The translations under genes and the position numbers were made by a program. From Bacilli bacterium (GTDB lineage Bacteria > Bacillota > Bacilli > Paenibacillales > NBRC-103111), in the NCBI GenBank assembly GCA_028287395.1, contig JAQBPR010000079.1, positions 1 through 40,611 on the forward strand: a DNA stretch of 40,611 nt. The letters are read 5' to 3'. This document shows, one piece after another, positions 32,090 through 39,918 of the stretch (position 1 is its first letter; the number at the start of each line of letters is the position of its first letter). Under the pieces are notes generated by a model that had not been told where the DNA came from, did no database searches, and was given only the letters and a program-made list of their open reading frames with translations.

Positions 32090-32641
32090 TTATTCGAGCT
32101 GGATCTCGTTTTTAATCGTAAGGCTGTTGATCGTAGTAGAGCCTGTGTTGGTCAATGTTATCACTGGATCCGCCCGGACATCCCCATCTGACACGATGCT
32201 TAATACATCCGGAGAAGCGGTGATCGTTGTCTCGAGCAATCTCTCGTCACTTTCCGGAAAGGGGTCGTACATTTTCATGGGAATCGTGATGTTGCCGTCG
32301 AAAATGATCTTCTGAATCGGTAGCGTGCCAGCGTATCTGGCCTTGTAGTTCCGATTAGGCCTGTCCGAATACGTCAGTGTCACATCCCCTTTCCTGGCAT
32401 CAAAGATCGTTGCTAGAGCGGCAACTTTCGCTTGGTAATCCAGTGTGGAATCGTCTGCCATCAGTACACATTCATGATTGATGATCCGAGGTCCATAGTC
32501 AGCCCCGAAATCGACCTCTCCGTTTCCACCAGCGATTTGCACAGTGTAGTCTCGAGTGTCCGGAAGGACCGGTATATCCCTCCTTATTAGACCAAGGCCA
32601 AGAGAGGTGAAGGTTATGCCATTAATAGTCGTCTCGATCAT
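32090..32641 (-). CDS. Distal tail (Dit)-like protein, short and out of place
   Basis: A 183-residue protein with the N-terminal siphovirus Dit pattern: INGITFTSLGLGLIRRDIPVLPDTRDYTVQIAGGNGEVDFGADYGPRIINHECVLMADD..., LTYSDRPNRNYKARYAGTLPIQKIIFDGNITIPMKMYDPFPES. Full-length Dit proteins are around 250 residues with a C-terminal galectin-like domain. This one stops after the start of that domain (VITLTNTGSTTINSLTIKNEIQLE). It lies between terminase and portal instead of near the tape measure gene. AAGG precedes the ATG. Confidence 0.78.
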   Translation of the reverse strand: MIETTINGITFTSLGLGLIRRDIPVLPDTRDYTVQIAGGNGEVDFGADYGPRIINHECVLMADDSTLDYQAKVAALATIFDARKGDVTLTYSDRPNRNYKARYAGTLPIQKIIFDGNITIPMKMYDPFPESDERLLETTITASPDVLSIVSDGDVRADPVITLTNTGSTTINSLTIKNEIQLE

Positions 32642-32749
32642 CTTTGCCTTGCCCCCTTGTTAGATTCTGAGATCCATATTGTCTCGTTCGTTCAAGAATG
32701 TCTTTGCCAATGCTTACTTTTAAAATAACCAGTTGTTTAAGACGGATGC

Positions 32750-34156
32750 CTATCCGAATGCAAACCCTGATTCTATTTCGATGTTTGCAAAGGCCAGAAC
32801 TAAAGCGTCGGCCCGGTCTGGTGACTTAAGCCCACGCTTCTTCATGTTCTTTTTTTCTTCGAGGTAGATCTTTCCATTGCTACCCATTCGCCATTTTCTT
32901 GTCGACAGCTGCGCGATCAGTGTCTCATCGTCAGGCAATTCGATAACGCCAGGTATTCCGAGGATGTAGTTTCTCATGTTCTCCTCAAGTGCTTCTTTTA
33001 TCTGTCCCCATAGTTCGGATCCGTGGTTCCCGTAATGCTCATCTTCCGACTTTCCGCCGTTATGAACGGGTATAATTGTGTATCCGAATCCCCTTTCGTC
33101 ATTGACTTCGTTCAGACGATCTGTAACGCCGCCGCCCATTCCGTCATCGTCGATTCTAATTTCAACCTCTTCTATTTCTGGATGATCCGCTTTAGCGTCG
33201 TCTATCAAACGCAGTACCCAACCTGCAGTAACCATCAAGTCCTGTTTATGATGATGCCTTTGCTTGATGACCTTACCGCCGATCCTGCCGTAAATGCTCG
33301 TTTCATCGTCACCGAAGCGGGCAACGTCACAACCGACGTGTAGCTTTGTGCCGATCGGTTGCATCCGTACTTCAGACTTCGCAAATTCTGCTGCTTCCAG
33401 CGATATGAAAGCGTCCGATTCGCCTCTCGGAAACTCGCCATCAACACGGACGCGAATGACATCACTATCCTTGCCGTATTTGCTTTCCAGCATTTCAATG
33501 TTGCGCTTGTTCGTCCGCTTGCTGTCTCGTGCGGACACACGACGTGATCGATAATTGGCCCGGTCTTTATTGTGCGAATCATAAAAAACCCCCGATATCC
33601 TCGTAGGGTTTCCGCACATCACCATTTTGTTTTCTTCACCTGACAGAGTGCCAAGAATCGCTTCCATGATCTTATCTTCTATACCTGATGCCTCGTCCAC
33701 GATAAACAACATGTAATCCTCGTGGAAGCCTTGCATGTTTTCCGGCTTCACTGCGGTCCTAGCAGTTGCGAACCATCGTTCCTCGTGGCCGATCATGTAG
33801 ACTTTCGTTTTGGTCCACTTCAGGATGTTCTTCACTTTGGAACGTTCGAGCCATTTGGATATCTCAGCCCATAATACATCATGCAGTTGTTGCCTGGTTG
33901 GTGCTGTGCAAACAACCTTTGGGTTGGGACGGCAACATAAGAACCAGATCACCAGCGCCGCTTCGAATGCTGTTTTACCAACGCCTTGACCGGATCTAAC
34001 ACTTGTCAGGGGAGATTCGGCAACGTCCTTCATTGCGCCGCGTTGCCAATCATCCGGTTCAAATTCTAGTATGTCGATAGAAAAGGCGACTGGATCGTCC
34101 CAATATAGATCGATGAGGTCGGAAAGGGTAGCGACGACATTATAAGGTTTGCTCAT
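32750..34156 (-). CDS. terL: Terminase large subunit
   Basis: A 468-residue packaging motor and nuclease. The ATPase has Walker A SGQGVGKT (residues 55-62) and Walker B MLFIVDEA (149-156). The RNase H-like nuclease begins near residue 274 with GCDVARFGDDET (Asp277) and includes the later acidic IDDDGMGGG and SPDRADALVLAFAN motifs. Its ATG overlaps the stop of the small subunit (34153-34156). Confidence 0.95.
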   Translation of the reverse strand: MSKPYNVVATLSDLIDLYWDDPVAFSIDILEFEPDDWQRGAMKDVAESPLTSVRSGQGVGKTAFEAALVIWFLCCRPNPKVVCTAPTRQQLHDVLWAEISKWLERSKVKNILKWTKTKVYMIGHEERWFATARTAVKPENMQGFHEDYMLFIVDEASGIEDKIMEAILGTLSGEENKMVMCGNPTRISGVFYDSHNKDRANYRSRRVSARDSKRTNKRNIEMLESKYGKDSDVIRVRVDGEFPRGESDAFISLEAAEFAKSEVRMQPIGTKLHVGCDVARFGDDETSIYGRIGGKVIKQRHHHKQDLMVTAGWVLRLIDDAKADHPEIEEVEIRIDDDGMGGGVTDRLNEVNDERGFGYTIIPVHNGGKSEDEHYGNHGSELWGQIKEALEENMRNYILGIPGVIELPDDETLIAQLSTRKWRMGSNGKIYLEEKKNMKKRGLKSPDRADALVLAFANIEIESGFAFG

Positions 34157-34938
34157 GTTTCTTTCCCCTTGGCCTTCCGTCGTTCAGCAGCATCACTAAG
34201 AGCGCTAACCCAATCTTCAGCCTCTGTCTTCTTGCCGTCGTCTTTTGCCAGCTCGATCTGTTGGCGAACTCTTTCGGTTTGGGCTTCAATCATCGCAATT
34301 CTAGCACGGCGCTCATCGTCCTCGGGAGCTGCGTTCAAGAACTGCCTAATGCCGGCTCGTAGGCTCGCGTAAATGGTCGCTTGTGTCTTGGCGTATTTCT
34401 CGTAACGCTCATAGGAGAAATGAAAGTTCCATTCTTCCTCAACCACGACTGGTATTAGTTCTTTCTTCATACCTCGTCCTTTACTATGAACCTCAAACTT
34501 CTGCTTTTTCAGTTCCTTAATCATTTCATCTTTATCGGTGACAAGCATGATCTTCTCCATGCGAATGAAGGCGACAAAGGAATTCTCGATTCCAGCATAA
34601 ATCATGTCTAGCGCATCCATATGTTGAACCATGTCCAGTATTTTTAAGTATTCCGGATCTTGTGGCAAGAACTTGCGGAATGCACCGTGCTTGACCGCTT
34701 TATCATTGCCCAACGGACCGCCTTTACCGCCCTTGTTTCCCTTTGCATTCTTACTGCCCCTCGGCGCGCCCCGGCGAGGTTCCGGCAAATCGTCCCATCT
34801 GTCGATGCTCTTCCACTTACGAACCAAAGCAGCGTTTATTCCAAGCTCTGCAGCGATATCAGCAGGCTTTTTTTCGCGCTTGCTCTTGATCCATATTTTT
34901 AGAGCTCGCTGGCGATCCGGACTTTGCTCTCTCGACAT
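34153..34938 (-). CDS. terS: Terminase small subunit, PBSX-like
   Basis: A 261-residue DNA-recognition subunit. The N-terminal HTH (SPDRQRALKIWIKSKREKKPADIAAELGINAALVRKWKSIDRWDDLP) and the Gly/Lys-rich linker (RGAPRGSKNAKGNKGGKGGPLGNDKAVKHGAFRKF) are typical of PBSX-type small terminases. The rest is helical oligomerisation sequence. It is coupled to the large subunit. Confidence 0.9.
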   Translation of the reverse strand: MSREQSPDRQRALKIWIKSKREKKPADIAAELGINAALVRKWKSIDRWDDLPEPRRGAPRGSKNAKGNKGGKGGPLGNDKAVKHGAFRKFLPQDPEYLKILDMVQHMDALDMIYAGIENSFVAFIRMEKIMLVTDKDEMIKELKKQKFEVHSKGRGMKKELIPVVVEEEWNFHFSYERYEKYAKTQATIYASLRAGIRQFLNAAPEDDERRARIAMIEAQTERVRQQIELAKDDGKKTEAEDWVSALSDAAERRKAKGKET

Positions 34939-34988
34939 TACACAACCACCACCGCCTCAGATGCTATGCGTCCACTTCGCAGAAACAT

Positions 34989-35321
34989 TTAAACGCGCGC
35001 ACTCGACCCCTGATTTGCTCTTATCAAGCATTCTTCGATGCGTCTCATCGCTACAACGGAAATCTCGCTAACATGAACATCGACGACCGGTTTCCCCTTT
35101 TTAATCGTCACCATTCGCTCCCCCGGCAATGCATTTTCATCGCGGTATATTTCAGCTTGTACAATGCTGTTCAGGGGTACAAATGTCTTTACTCCATTCT
35201 CTTCATCCACAATTAAAACGTGACGAGCCGGGCTCTCCAGTGCTTTGCAAACATCGTTAATCACTTTTTCGTCATAAACTTTAATCTCCGTGCCATTTAC
35301 TAAATTGACGACCAATTTCAT
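34989..35321 (-). CDS. Hypothetical protein, beta-rich
   Basis: A 110-residue protein from ATG 35321 (GAGGAG 8 bases upstream): MKLVVNLVNGTEIKVYDEKVINDVCKALES...VSEISVVAMRRIEECLIRANQGSSARV. Unknown function. It lies just before the terminase genes. Confidence 0.65.
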   Translation of the reverse strand: MKLVVNLVNGTEIKVYDEKVINDVCKALESPARHVLIVDEENGVKTFVPLNSIVQAEIYRDENALPGERMVTIKKGKPVVDVHVSEISVVAMRRIEECLIRANQGSSARV

Positions 35322-35330
35322 AGTGCTCAC

Positions 35331-35570
35331 TCCTCGAATTAAGTTGGAATTCTCATTTTTTTACCATTTATTTTACAGTTGTTATTGTTTGTCTCGGAGT
35401 ATCAAACACAATCCGCATTCTTAGAACGCCATTCACCTAAAATATGTCATTCTAATTCCTTTCAGCGTATATTCTAGGGAATTCATTTTTTCCGGTTTTG
35501 ATTAGTCCGTTCTAAGTGATTCAGCATTAACGGGAAAATGAATTCACAGTAGCCCGATTGTAGGGAATTA
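35331..35570. repeat. Gap with an inverted repeat before the recombinase gene's end
   Basis: An 11-base perfect inverted repeat has arms GAATTCATTTT (35479-35489) and AAAATGAATTC (35535-35545), with a 45-base loop. Several TTCTA and GGGAATT motifs recur nearby. It may be a site for the adjacent tyrosine recombinase or a regulatory fold. No gene is seen. Confidence 0.5.
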
Positions 35571-36131
35571 CTATAGCTCGAATCGATCTAAAGCATCGTC
35601 CATAGTGTCCTGATTGACGCCAATATATCGTAGAGTTACCTTCTGTTCCGTATGATTGAACAGGTCCATTAGTAACGCTACATCCTTCTCGCGTTGGTAA
35701 AAATGATACCCGAACGTCTTTCTCAAGGAGTGGGTCCCGATTTCGGCAATTCCAAACCGTCTGGCCGCACTGCTTAGAATCTTATAAGCCATACTTGTAT
35801 CGATCGGTTCGTTGATTAATCCGGATTTGTGTTTCTTATTCCTACTCTTGAATAAATATTCATGATCTGGTTTCCCCTTTATATAAGTATCAAGTGCCTC
35901 ACGCAAAGCCCGGTTAATTTTGATCAGCTTTTGCTTTCCGGTTTTTTTCTCCCTGATATCGATATGCGTTCCTCTTACTTGCCTGACCTTCAACGGAAGA
36001 ATGTCGGATATTCGAAGGCCGGTATTAATTCCTACCATGAGCAGGATATAATCGCGTTCATTTGTCGCTTGAAAATGATCTTTAAGCGCCTGCAGCTTGC
36101 GCGGATCTCGGATCGGCTGGACGAAGTTCAT
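35571..36131 (-). CDS. Small tyrosine recombinase (catalytic domain only)
   Basis: A 186-residue XerC/D-like recombinase. The catalytic set is complete: Arg40 (NTGLRISD), Lys near 66 (KKTGKQK), His134 and Arg137 (THSLRKTF), His160 (LFNHTEQ) and Tyr169 (TLRYIG). It lacks the usual N-terminal core-binding domain. It lies in the late region, apart from the main integrase. Similar small recombinases occur in other Gram-positive phages next to the terminase. AAAGGGGAAT precedes the ATG. Confidence 0.88.
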   Translation of the reverse strand: MNFVQPIRDPRKLQALKDHFQATNERDYILLMVGINTGLRISDILPLKVRQVRGTHIDIREKKTGKQKLIKINRALREALDTYIKGKPDHEYLFKSRNKKHKSGLINEPIDTSMAYKILSSAARRFGIAEIGTHSLRKTFGYHFYQREKDVALLMDLFNHTEQKVTLRYIGVNQDTMDDALDRFEL

Positions 36132-36154
36132 AGTCCATTCCCCTTTTTTTACAA

Positions 36155-36460
36155 CTAATTCAGTCGAACAATGTCTTTATTTTTCCTTTCCCAACTAATT
36201 GCCGCCGCCAAATCGACATTGTTTCCCTTACCATAACAGGTGGTCAGCAATATAATCCTTTTTTTAGGGGAAACTTTGCACCCCCACCAAACCCCAGAGA
36301 ATTCCATGAGTCCGGTATGCCTTTGATACCAAAACCTTGTAGCGAATTTTTCTTTACACCATTGCAGCAGTTCCGGTCTCGTGATTGGTCCGATACGCTC
36401 GACGTACCGTTCGAGAGCATGATCCGTTAACCGTAATTCGTAATGTGGCAGCTTGGACAT
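36155..36460 (-). CDS. Hypothetical protein
   Basis: A 101-residue basic protein. It begins SKLPHYELRLTDHALERYVERIGPITRPELLQWCKEKF, a pattern found in short phage proteins of unknown role ('h.l.RyveR'), and ends with a strand-rich stretch (RIILLTTCYGKGNN). A weak resemblance to RelE-type fold is possible but not supported by motifs. AAGGGG precedes the ATG. Confidence 0.65.
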   Translation of the reverse strand: MSKLPHYELRLTDHALERYVERIGPITRPELLQWCKEKFATRFWYQRHTGLMEFSGVWWGCKVSPKKRIILLTTCYGKGNNVDLAAAISWERKNKDIVRLN

Positions 36461-36493
36461 TTTACTTTTTCCCCTTCAGCAGAGAATTGAATA

Positions 36494-37126
36494 TCATCTA
36501 TCCCATTCCTCAAAAACGATGCGGTATACTACTTTCTTTTGTATCCGACTCTCACGCTCGTCTTCTTTCACGACTTCAAGCACCCCGGCAAGTTTTAATG
36601 ATGCTGCCACTTTCTTTAAGGCCCGCCTTCTTTTTTCCCACGCTGTTGTGGCGCCAATTGGATATAAGTGATACCCGCGCTCCATATATTTCACAACTTC
36701 GTTACTTCTCTTCCCCTCTATGAATAGTTGGTGAAAAATTTCCCTTTCGTGATTGTCCTTCAACCCATCTATCACTGATCGTAGAATGTTAGAAATAGTT
36801 TTGTAGAGGGTATATATCGCATCTGACTTATCTGCCAACACAACACTGTTTGCCGTAACGTCAGCATATTGCTCTCTGCCATGCTCGCGGCGAGCATTGC
36901 CTTCGGCGTTCGCTAGTGCATATTGGGACAAACCATTATTTTCCCATTCCTTTTGACTGTGCTCGTAGGCGCGAATAATGCTGTCCATGATTGGATGTTT
37001 ATGCAGGAGGTATTCGGCTTTTTCGATATCTTCATCCAGCAATTCCAATTCGCCCGTTTTTAAAAGCTTTTTTATTGCAGCATGCATCTCTTTCCGTTGG
37101 CTCTCTATTAATGCAATGGCGCTCAT
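36494..37126 (-). CDS. Putative late transcription regulator (ArpU/RinA-like position)
   Basis: A 210-residue helical protein. The C-terminal part (LKDNHEREIFHQLFIEGKRSNEVVKYME...IGATTAWEKRRRALKKVAASLK) looks like a sigma-region-4 type HTH, as in ArpU/RinA-like late regulators that stand just before the terminase genes. The regulator role is inferred from this and its position. GGGGAGAGG precedes the ATG. Confidence 0.62.
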   Translation of the reverse strand: MSAIALIESQRKEMHAAIKKLLKTGELELLDEDIEKAEYLLHKHPIMDSIIRAYEHSQKEWENNGLSQYALANAEGNARREHGREQYADVTANSVVLADKSDAIYTLYKTISNILRSVIDGLKDNHEREIFHQLFIEGKRSNEVVKYMERGYHLYPIGATTAWEKRRRALKKVAASLKLAGVLEVVKEDERESRIQKKVVYRIVFEEWDR

Positions 37127-37151
37127 GGATAACCTCTCCCCTTAAATAAAA

Positions 37152-37190
37152 AGAGGCTCCCGTCATTTAGAAAATAGACGAGTGCCTTCT
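37152..37190 (-). terminator. Terminator-like hairpin overlapping the end of a small gene
   Basis: On the minus strand AGGC pairs with GCCT plus flanking AG/CT and an inner CGTC/GACG, followed by TTTTTATTT. It could separate early from late transcription. Confidence 0.5.
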
Positions 37191-37327
37191 ATTGGGCGTT
37201 CTTTGATACAGTTCGGTAGACTGCAGTATTGCTTTGTTTCGCGGAATTCGCCCCAGACACAACCCCTGCATTTCTCCGGTTGGATGATCGGCGGATCTCG
37301 CGGAGCGATCAATTTGTTTTTGTGCAT
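37163..37327 (-). CDS. Small cysteine-rich (zinc-finger-like) protein
   Basis: A 54-residue protein from the ATG at 37327 (GGGGAG 9 bases before). It has the Cys set CRGC...YCSLPNC (CxxC and CxxxxC) in EKCRGCVWGEFRETKQYCSLPNC, suggesting a zinc knuckle. Function unknown; possibly nucleic acid binding. Confidence 0.6.
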   Translation of the reverse strand: MHKNKLIAPRDPPIIQPEKCRGCVWGEFRETKQYCSLPNCIKERPIEGTRLFSK

Positions 37328-37433
37328 TACAATCAACTCCCCGAGGTGAGAGGTACGAAATTTTCTTTCCCCAGCAGAAAAGCAGCTGAAAGCGCATGGC
37401 CAGAACTTCTTATCAAGAAGTATCCTTTGCCAG

Positions 37434-37604
37434 GTTGCACTATCAACTGCTTTTATCATGGTCCGACGATTATTTGCGCTCGTCGGCAGCGCCCGAGATC
37501 CAATCCTTACTGCAACGGCTTCGGTCGCCGCGCCGAGAGTGTCAACCGCTCTTTTGCTTTGCCCCGCAAAGAGTTATATGGAATGGTTGAACTTGGGGAG
37601 GAAT
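37434..37604 (+). ncRNA. Structured RNA module, copy A
   Basis: A gene-free sequence that folds into hairpins aligning one-to-one with copy B: GTTG/CAAC (37434-37447), CCGACGA/TCGTCGG with a TTATTT loop start (37463-37486), CGGC/GCCG (37516-37530), and CTCTTTTGC/GCAAAGAG with a loop ending GCCCC (37549-37573). The last is enclosed by TCAACC/GGTTGA. GGGG at 37595-37598 can pair with the CCCC loop as a pseudoknot. Stems differ from copy B but stay paired. It may be the 3' part of a longer RNA. Confidence 0.65.
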
Positions 37605-37639
37605 GGCGTGTTTATCGAATAGTTAAGGGGTAAGTGAAA

Positions 37640-38205
37640 TAGAAAAGAGCACCCATTGCTGGAACGCTCTCGCTGTGATTCGCCTAGGGTTCGAACACGA
37701 CCTCATGGTTACTCACATGCCTTGCTCTGAATTTATACAGCGCCTTTCAGTGTTGCGCTTATGAGATGCGCTCCATTGCATTTGCCGGTCTGCGCTTATC
37801 ACCGCAGGATGCCGCCGAACTCACTAGGGGTTGCCAGCATCCTTGATTGTTTGCGATGCCCTTGCCTACGGCGCAGCACGTCTGCATCCTCCCTGCGTTA
37901 TAACAGGAGATACGCCGTAGGACTTACTGGAGCATCATGTATGTGATGCACTCCCCTCTTTCCGTCGTAACGCCGAACAACCGGAGGTCATTGCCATTAC
38001 AACGGGAGCATTCGAGCGCGGTTCACCTTTATTGGTGGTTCCTTCATAATGTGGAGAACCGGCAATTATTTCGGATTGCCGGCGATCCGCTGCGATCTGA
38101 TCCTTACCCGCTGCAGTCGCGGTTTGACAAGTGTCGGCGCTTCTCTGGGCTTGCCCCGCTCAGAGTCTAATCCATGGCCGATAACTTAGGGGAGGATCAG
38201 CGTAA
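37640..38205 (+). ncRNA. Large structured RNA, ending in module copy B
   Basis: About 570 bases without a gene but dense in stems: GGATGC/GCATCC (37806-37852), CCTACGGCG/CGCCGTAGG (37865-37921), GCATCA/TGATGC (37932-37949). Then module B: CACC/GGTG (38024-38037), CCGGCAA/TTGCCGG (38059-38082), CCGC/GCGG (38108-38122), CTCTGGGC/GCTCAGAG with a TTGCCCC loop (38143-38165) inside TCGGC/GCCGA, and GGGG at 38189-38192. A G-U pair in CTCTGGGC favours the plus strand. Size, phage setting and nearby tRNA recall ROOL or GOLLD RNAs; I cannot confirm the family. Confidence 0.6.
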
Positions 38206-38216
38206 AAGAATAATTA

Positions 38217-38239
38217 GTTCGTCTGAAATTCCGATGAAC
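38217..38239 (+). other. Hairpin after the structured RNA
   Basis: GTTCGTC (38217-38223) pairs with GATGAAC (38233-38239), seven pairs with one G-U that is valid only on the plus strand. No T run follows, so it may mark the RNA 3' end or a processing point. Confidence 0.45.
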
Positions 38240-38251
38240 AAGAGTAAGTAA

Positions 38252-38322
38252 AGCGGACATCGGGACTCGAACCCGAATCAGCTGCTTGGAAGGCAGCGGC
38301 ACACCCTTTATACCATATCCGC
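38252..38322 (-). tRNA. tRNA-Gly (UCC)
   Basis: A cloverleaf is complete on the minus strand. The acceptor GCGGATA/TGTCCGC has one G-U. The D stem is GGTA/TGCC. The anticodon arm GCTGC-CTTCCAA-GCAGC carries anticodon TCC. The T arm is TCGGG-TTCGAGT-CCCGA. The discriminator base is U. CCA is not encoded. It would decode GGA codons. Confidence 0.93.
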
Positions 38323-38366
38323 GTGAAGGAAGGTTCTTCATTAAGTGAAGGACCACTTTGACCAGC

Positions 38367-38819
38367 CCGCCATATTGGCGGCTTGATCTTTCCTTCACAA
38401 TGAAGGAGAGTCTTTTATTCCGCCATTCTGTCGTATTTTCGCTCGTCCAAAATTTGGACAAGGAACTTCTCGCTACAATTGGGACGATGTCGTCCCATTC
38501 CCATTTGAAGGGTTGGACATTCTGTCCTACCCTGCCTGTGCCACATTGGCGGAGGTGTCGGACAAGATGAGTGAAACTTAGGCCATTTTGACCCAAGTTC
38601 TGCTGAACCTTTCCCGGCCACTCACTTACGAAAATTTGTCGCAGGTTCAGTTGGACCCTTTTCTATCTGTTTTGAAATTAAGACAGTTTGTCCTAATAGC
38701 AAAGGGACAATCTGTCCGTTCGCTTCTAACTAAAAAGTCAAATTGGCCTTTTGATGGACATTCTATCCTTCAAATTAACTGGGACAAAGTGTCTTAGTTT
38801 TTAGGTCGCCAGTTTGGCG
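38367..38819. repeat. Array of short palindromes with CA-N3-TG centres
   Basis: At least ten units share an inner CA-N3-TG but have different, still complementary, arms: CCGCCA-TAT-TGGCGG (38367), GGACA-TTC-TGTCC (38515), GCCA-CAT-TGGC (38540), GACA-GTT-TGTC (38682), GGACA-ATC-TGTCC (38705), CGCCA-GTT-TGGCG (38807), with near-perfect ones at 38421, 38581, 38737, 38756 and 38782. Several are about 25 bases apart. Larger palindromes lie at 38445-38459 and 38481-38496. No gene is seen here. Confidence 0.7.
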
Positions 38820-38903
38820 CTCAAATCGGACAGGTCAGGAAAATTTCCCTTACCTTTCGATTCGTCCCGCTGCACTCATTATAAATCACGTGAGCGGCAA
38901 TCC

Positions 38904-39617
38904 TCAATTTTCGTCAGATACGTCAGATGTGTCATTTTTGTCAGATGTGTCAGATGTGTAAACCAGATTTTTCAATTCGTACCCGTACATGGCCCACGCC
39001 ATTTTTCGAATAACGTCCTGTTTAATCTCGTTCATCCTTTGCCTTGATACTCCGACGTGAAATGCAGTTTCCTTCATCTGTACACCATCAAGTATGCAGT
39101 CTAGAATTGTCCGTTCCTTATCGTCCGTTATGGATTCGGCTGCAACATTAATGTTAAGAGCCTGCTTCTTTAATTTCTCCAACCGTTTGACCATGCGCTC
39201 ATACTTATTTTCATCAATCGTCAGCGATGTGAGTTTTTTGCCTTGTCCTTTCGGCATGGCCGCCTCGATACCATATTGAGCAACCAAACGGTTTGACACG
39301 TCCGGGGCGCTCTGTATTGCTTGATCAATGCTCCGCTCAAGCCGATCGATCTCGCGTACCATCCAATGGTAGTCTTTCAACTCTTGATCGACGCGCTGCA
39401 ATATCTCCAGCATCGGGGTTAGATCGAAAAGTGAGAGCTGCTCTACTTTGTTCGGCCGATCCGGAAGCTTCTCTTCCCATTCCGCACATTGATCAATCAG
39501 GCCAATCGACTTTTCATGGATTCGACATATACTTTTTTGGCCCCACAGGGTGCCGGGGCAGCTGGCACATACATTTTCACGGAAATACTGGATATCTGTT
39601 GGCTCCACTCCCCTCAC
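38904..39617 (-). CDS. Cys-containing HTH-like protein with TSD-repeat tail
   Basis: A 237-residue protein. The N-terminus has a Cys cluster (CASCPGTLWGQKSICRIHEK...QCAEWEE), possibly zinc binding. The middle is helical/coiled coil. Residues about 190-215 look like a sigma-like or MarR-like HTH (ILDCILDGVQMKETAFHVGVSRQRMNEIKQDVIRKM). The tail TSDTSDKNDTSDVSDEN comes from a 9-base DNA repeat (GTCAGATGT on plus). Likely a regulator. The start is GTG at 39617 or a GTG nine bases later. Confidence 0.65.
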   Translation of the reverse strand: MRGVEPTDIQYFRENVCASCPGTLWGQKSICRIHEKSIGLIDQCAEWEEKLPDRPNKVEQLSLFDLTPMLEILQRVDQELKDYHWMVREIDRLERSIDQAIQSAPDVSNRLVAQYGIEAAMPKGQGKKLTSLTIDENKYERMVKRLEKLKKQALNINVAAESITDDKERTILDCILDGVQMKETAFHVGVSRQRMNEIKQDVIRKMAWAMYGYELKNLVYTSDTSDKNDTSDVSDEN

Positions 39618-39648
39618 CTGCTCCCTTATACTTAAAGATACTTAATAT

Positions 39649-39870
39649 TCAAACGGTGTTCGCTACTTCTTCAACTGCCCAAGCCGCAAATAATTCAGAT
39701 GCGCAGCCCTTTTCGGATCCTGCTTTGCCACTACGATCAATCGGCGTGTAGTAGATGTCGCCGACCGGCTCTGATCCTGCAGCTCCGCATATACGAAATC
39801 GATTAACACGTCTGCGAAGGCCGCTCTTACCCATATATGTCTTTCCGCTATGGACCTGACTAGCGCGCAT
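39649..39870 (-). CDS. Hypothetical small phage protein
   Basis: A 73-residue basic protein (MRASQVHSGKTYMGKSGLRRRVNRF..., ending LFAAWAVEEVANTV). This pattern, MRASQV..GKTY.GKSG.RR.V and a closing FAAWA, is familiar from small phage genes of unknown role. GGAGGG precedes the ATG. Confidence 0.7.
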   Translation of the reverse strand: MRASQVHSGKTYMGKSGLRRRVNRFRICGAAGSEPVGDIYYTPIDRSGKAGSEKGCASELFAAWAVEEVANTV

Positions 39871-39918
39871 CTTTCATCCCTCCATGTATTTCAGTATTAA
39901 TTTCCGATTTCAGTTTAA

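Noticed and set aside
37660..37745. tRNA-like sequence on the minus strand with TTCGAA and a paired end stem (CGCTGT/ACAGCG)
   Set aside because: The T stem does not pair and no valid anticodon loop can be drawn. It fits better as part of the large plus-strand RNA fold.
37229..38797. Several open frames of 60-136 codons in the 37.3-38.8 kb stretch on both strands
   Set aside because: No ribosome sites, odd composition, and they cross the tRNA, the covarying RNA stems or the palindrome array.
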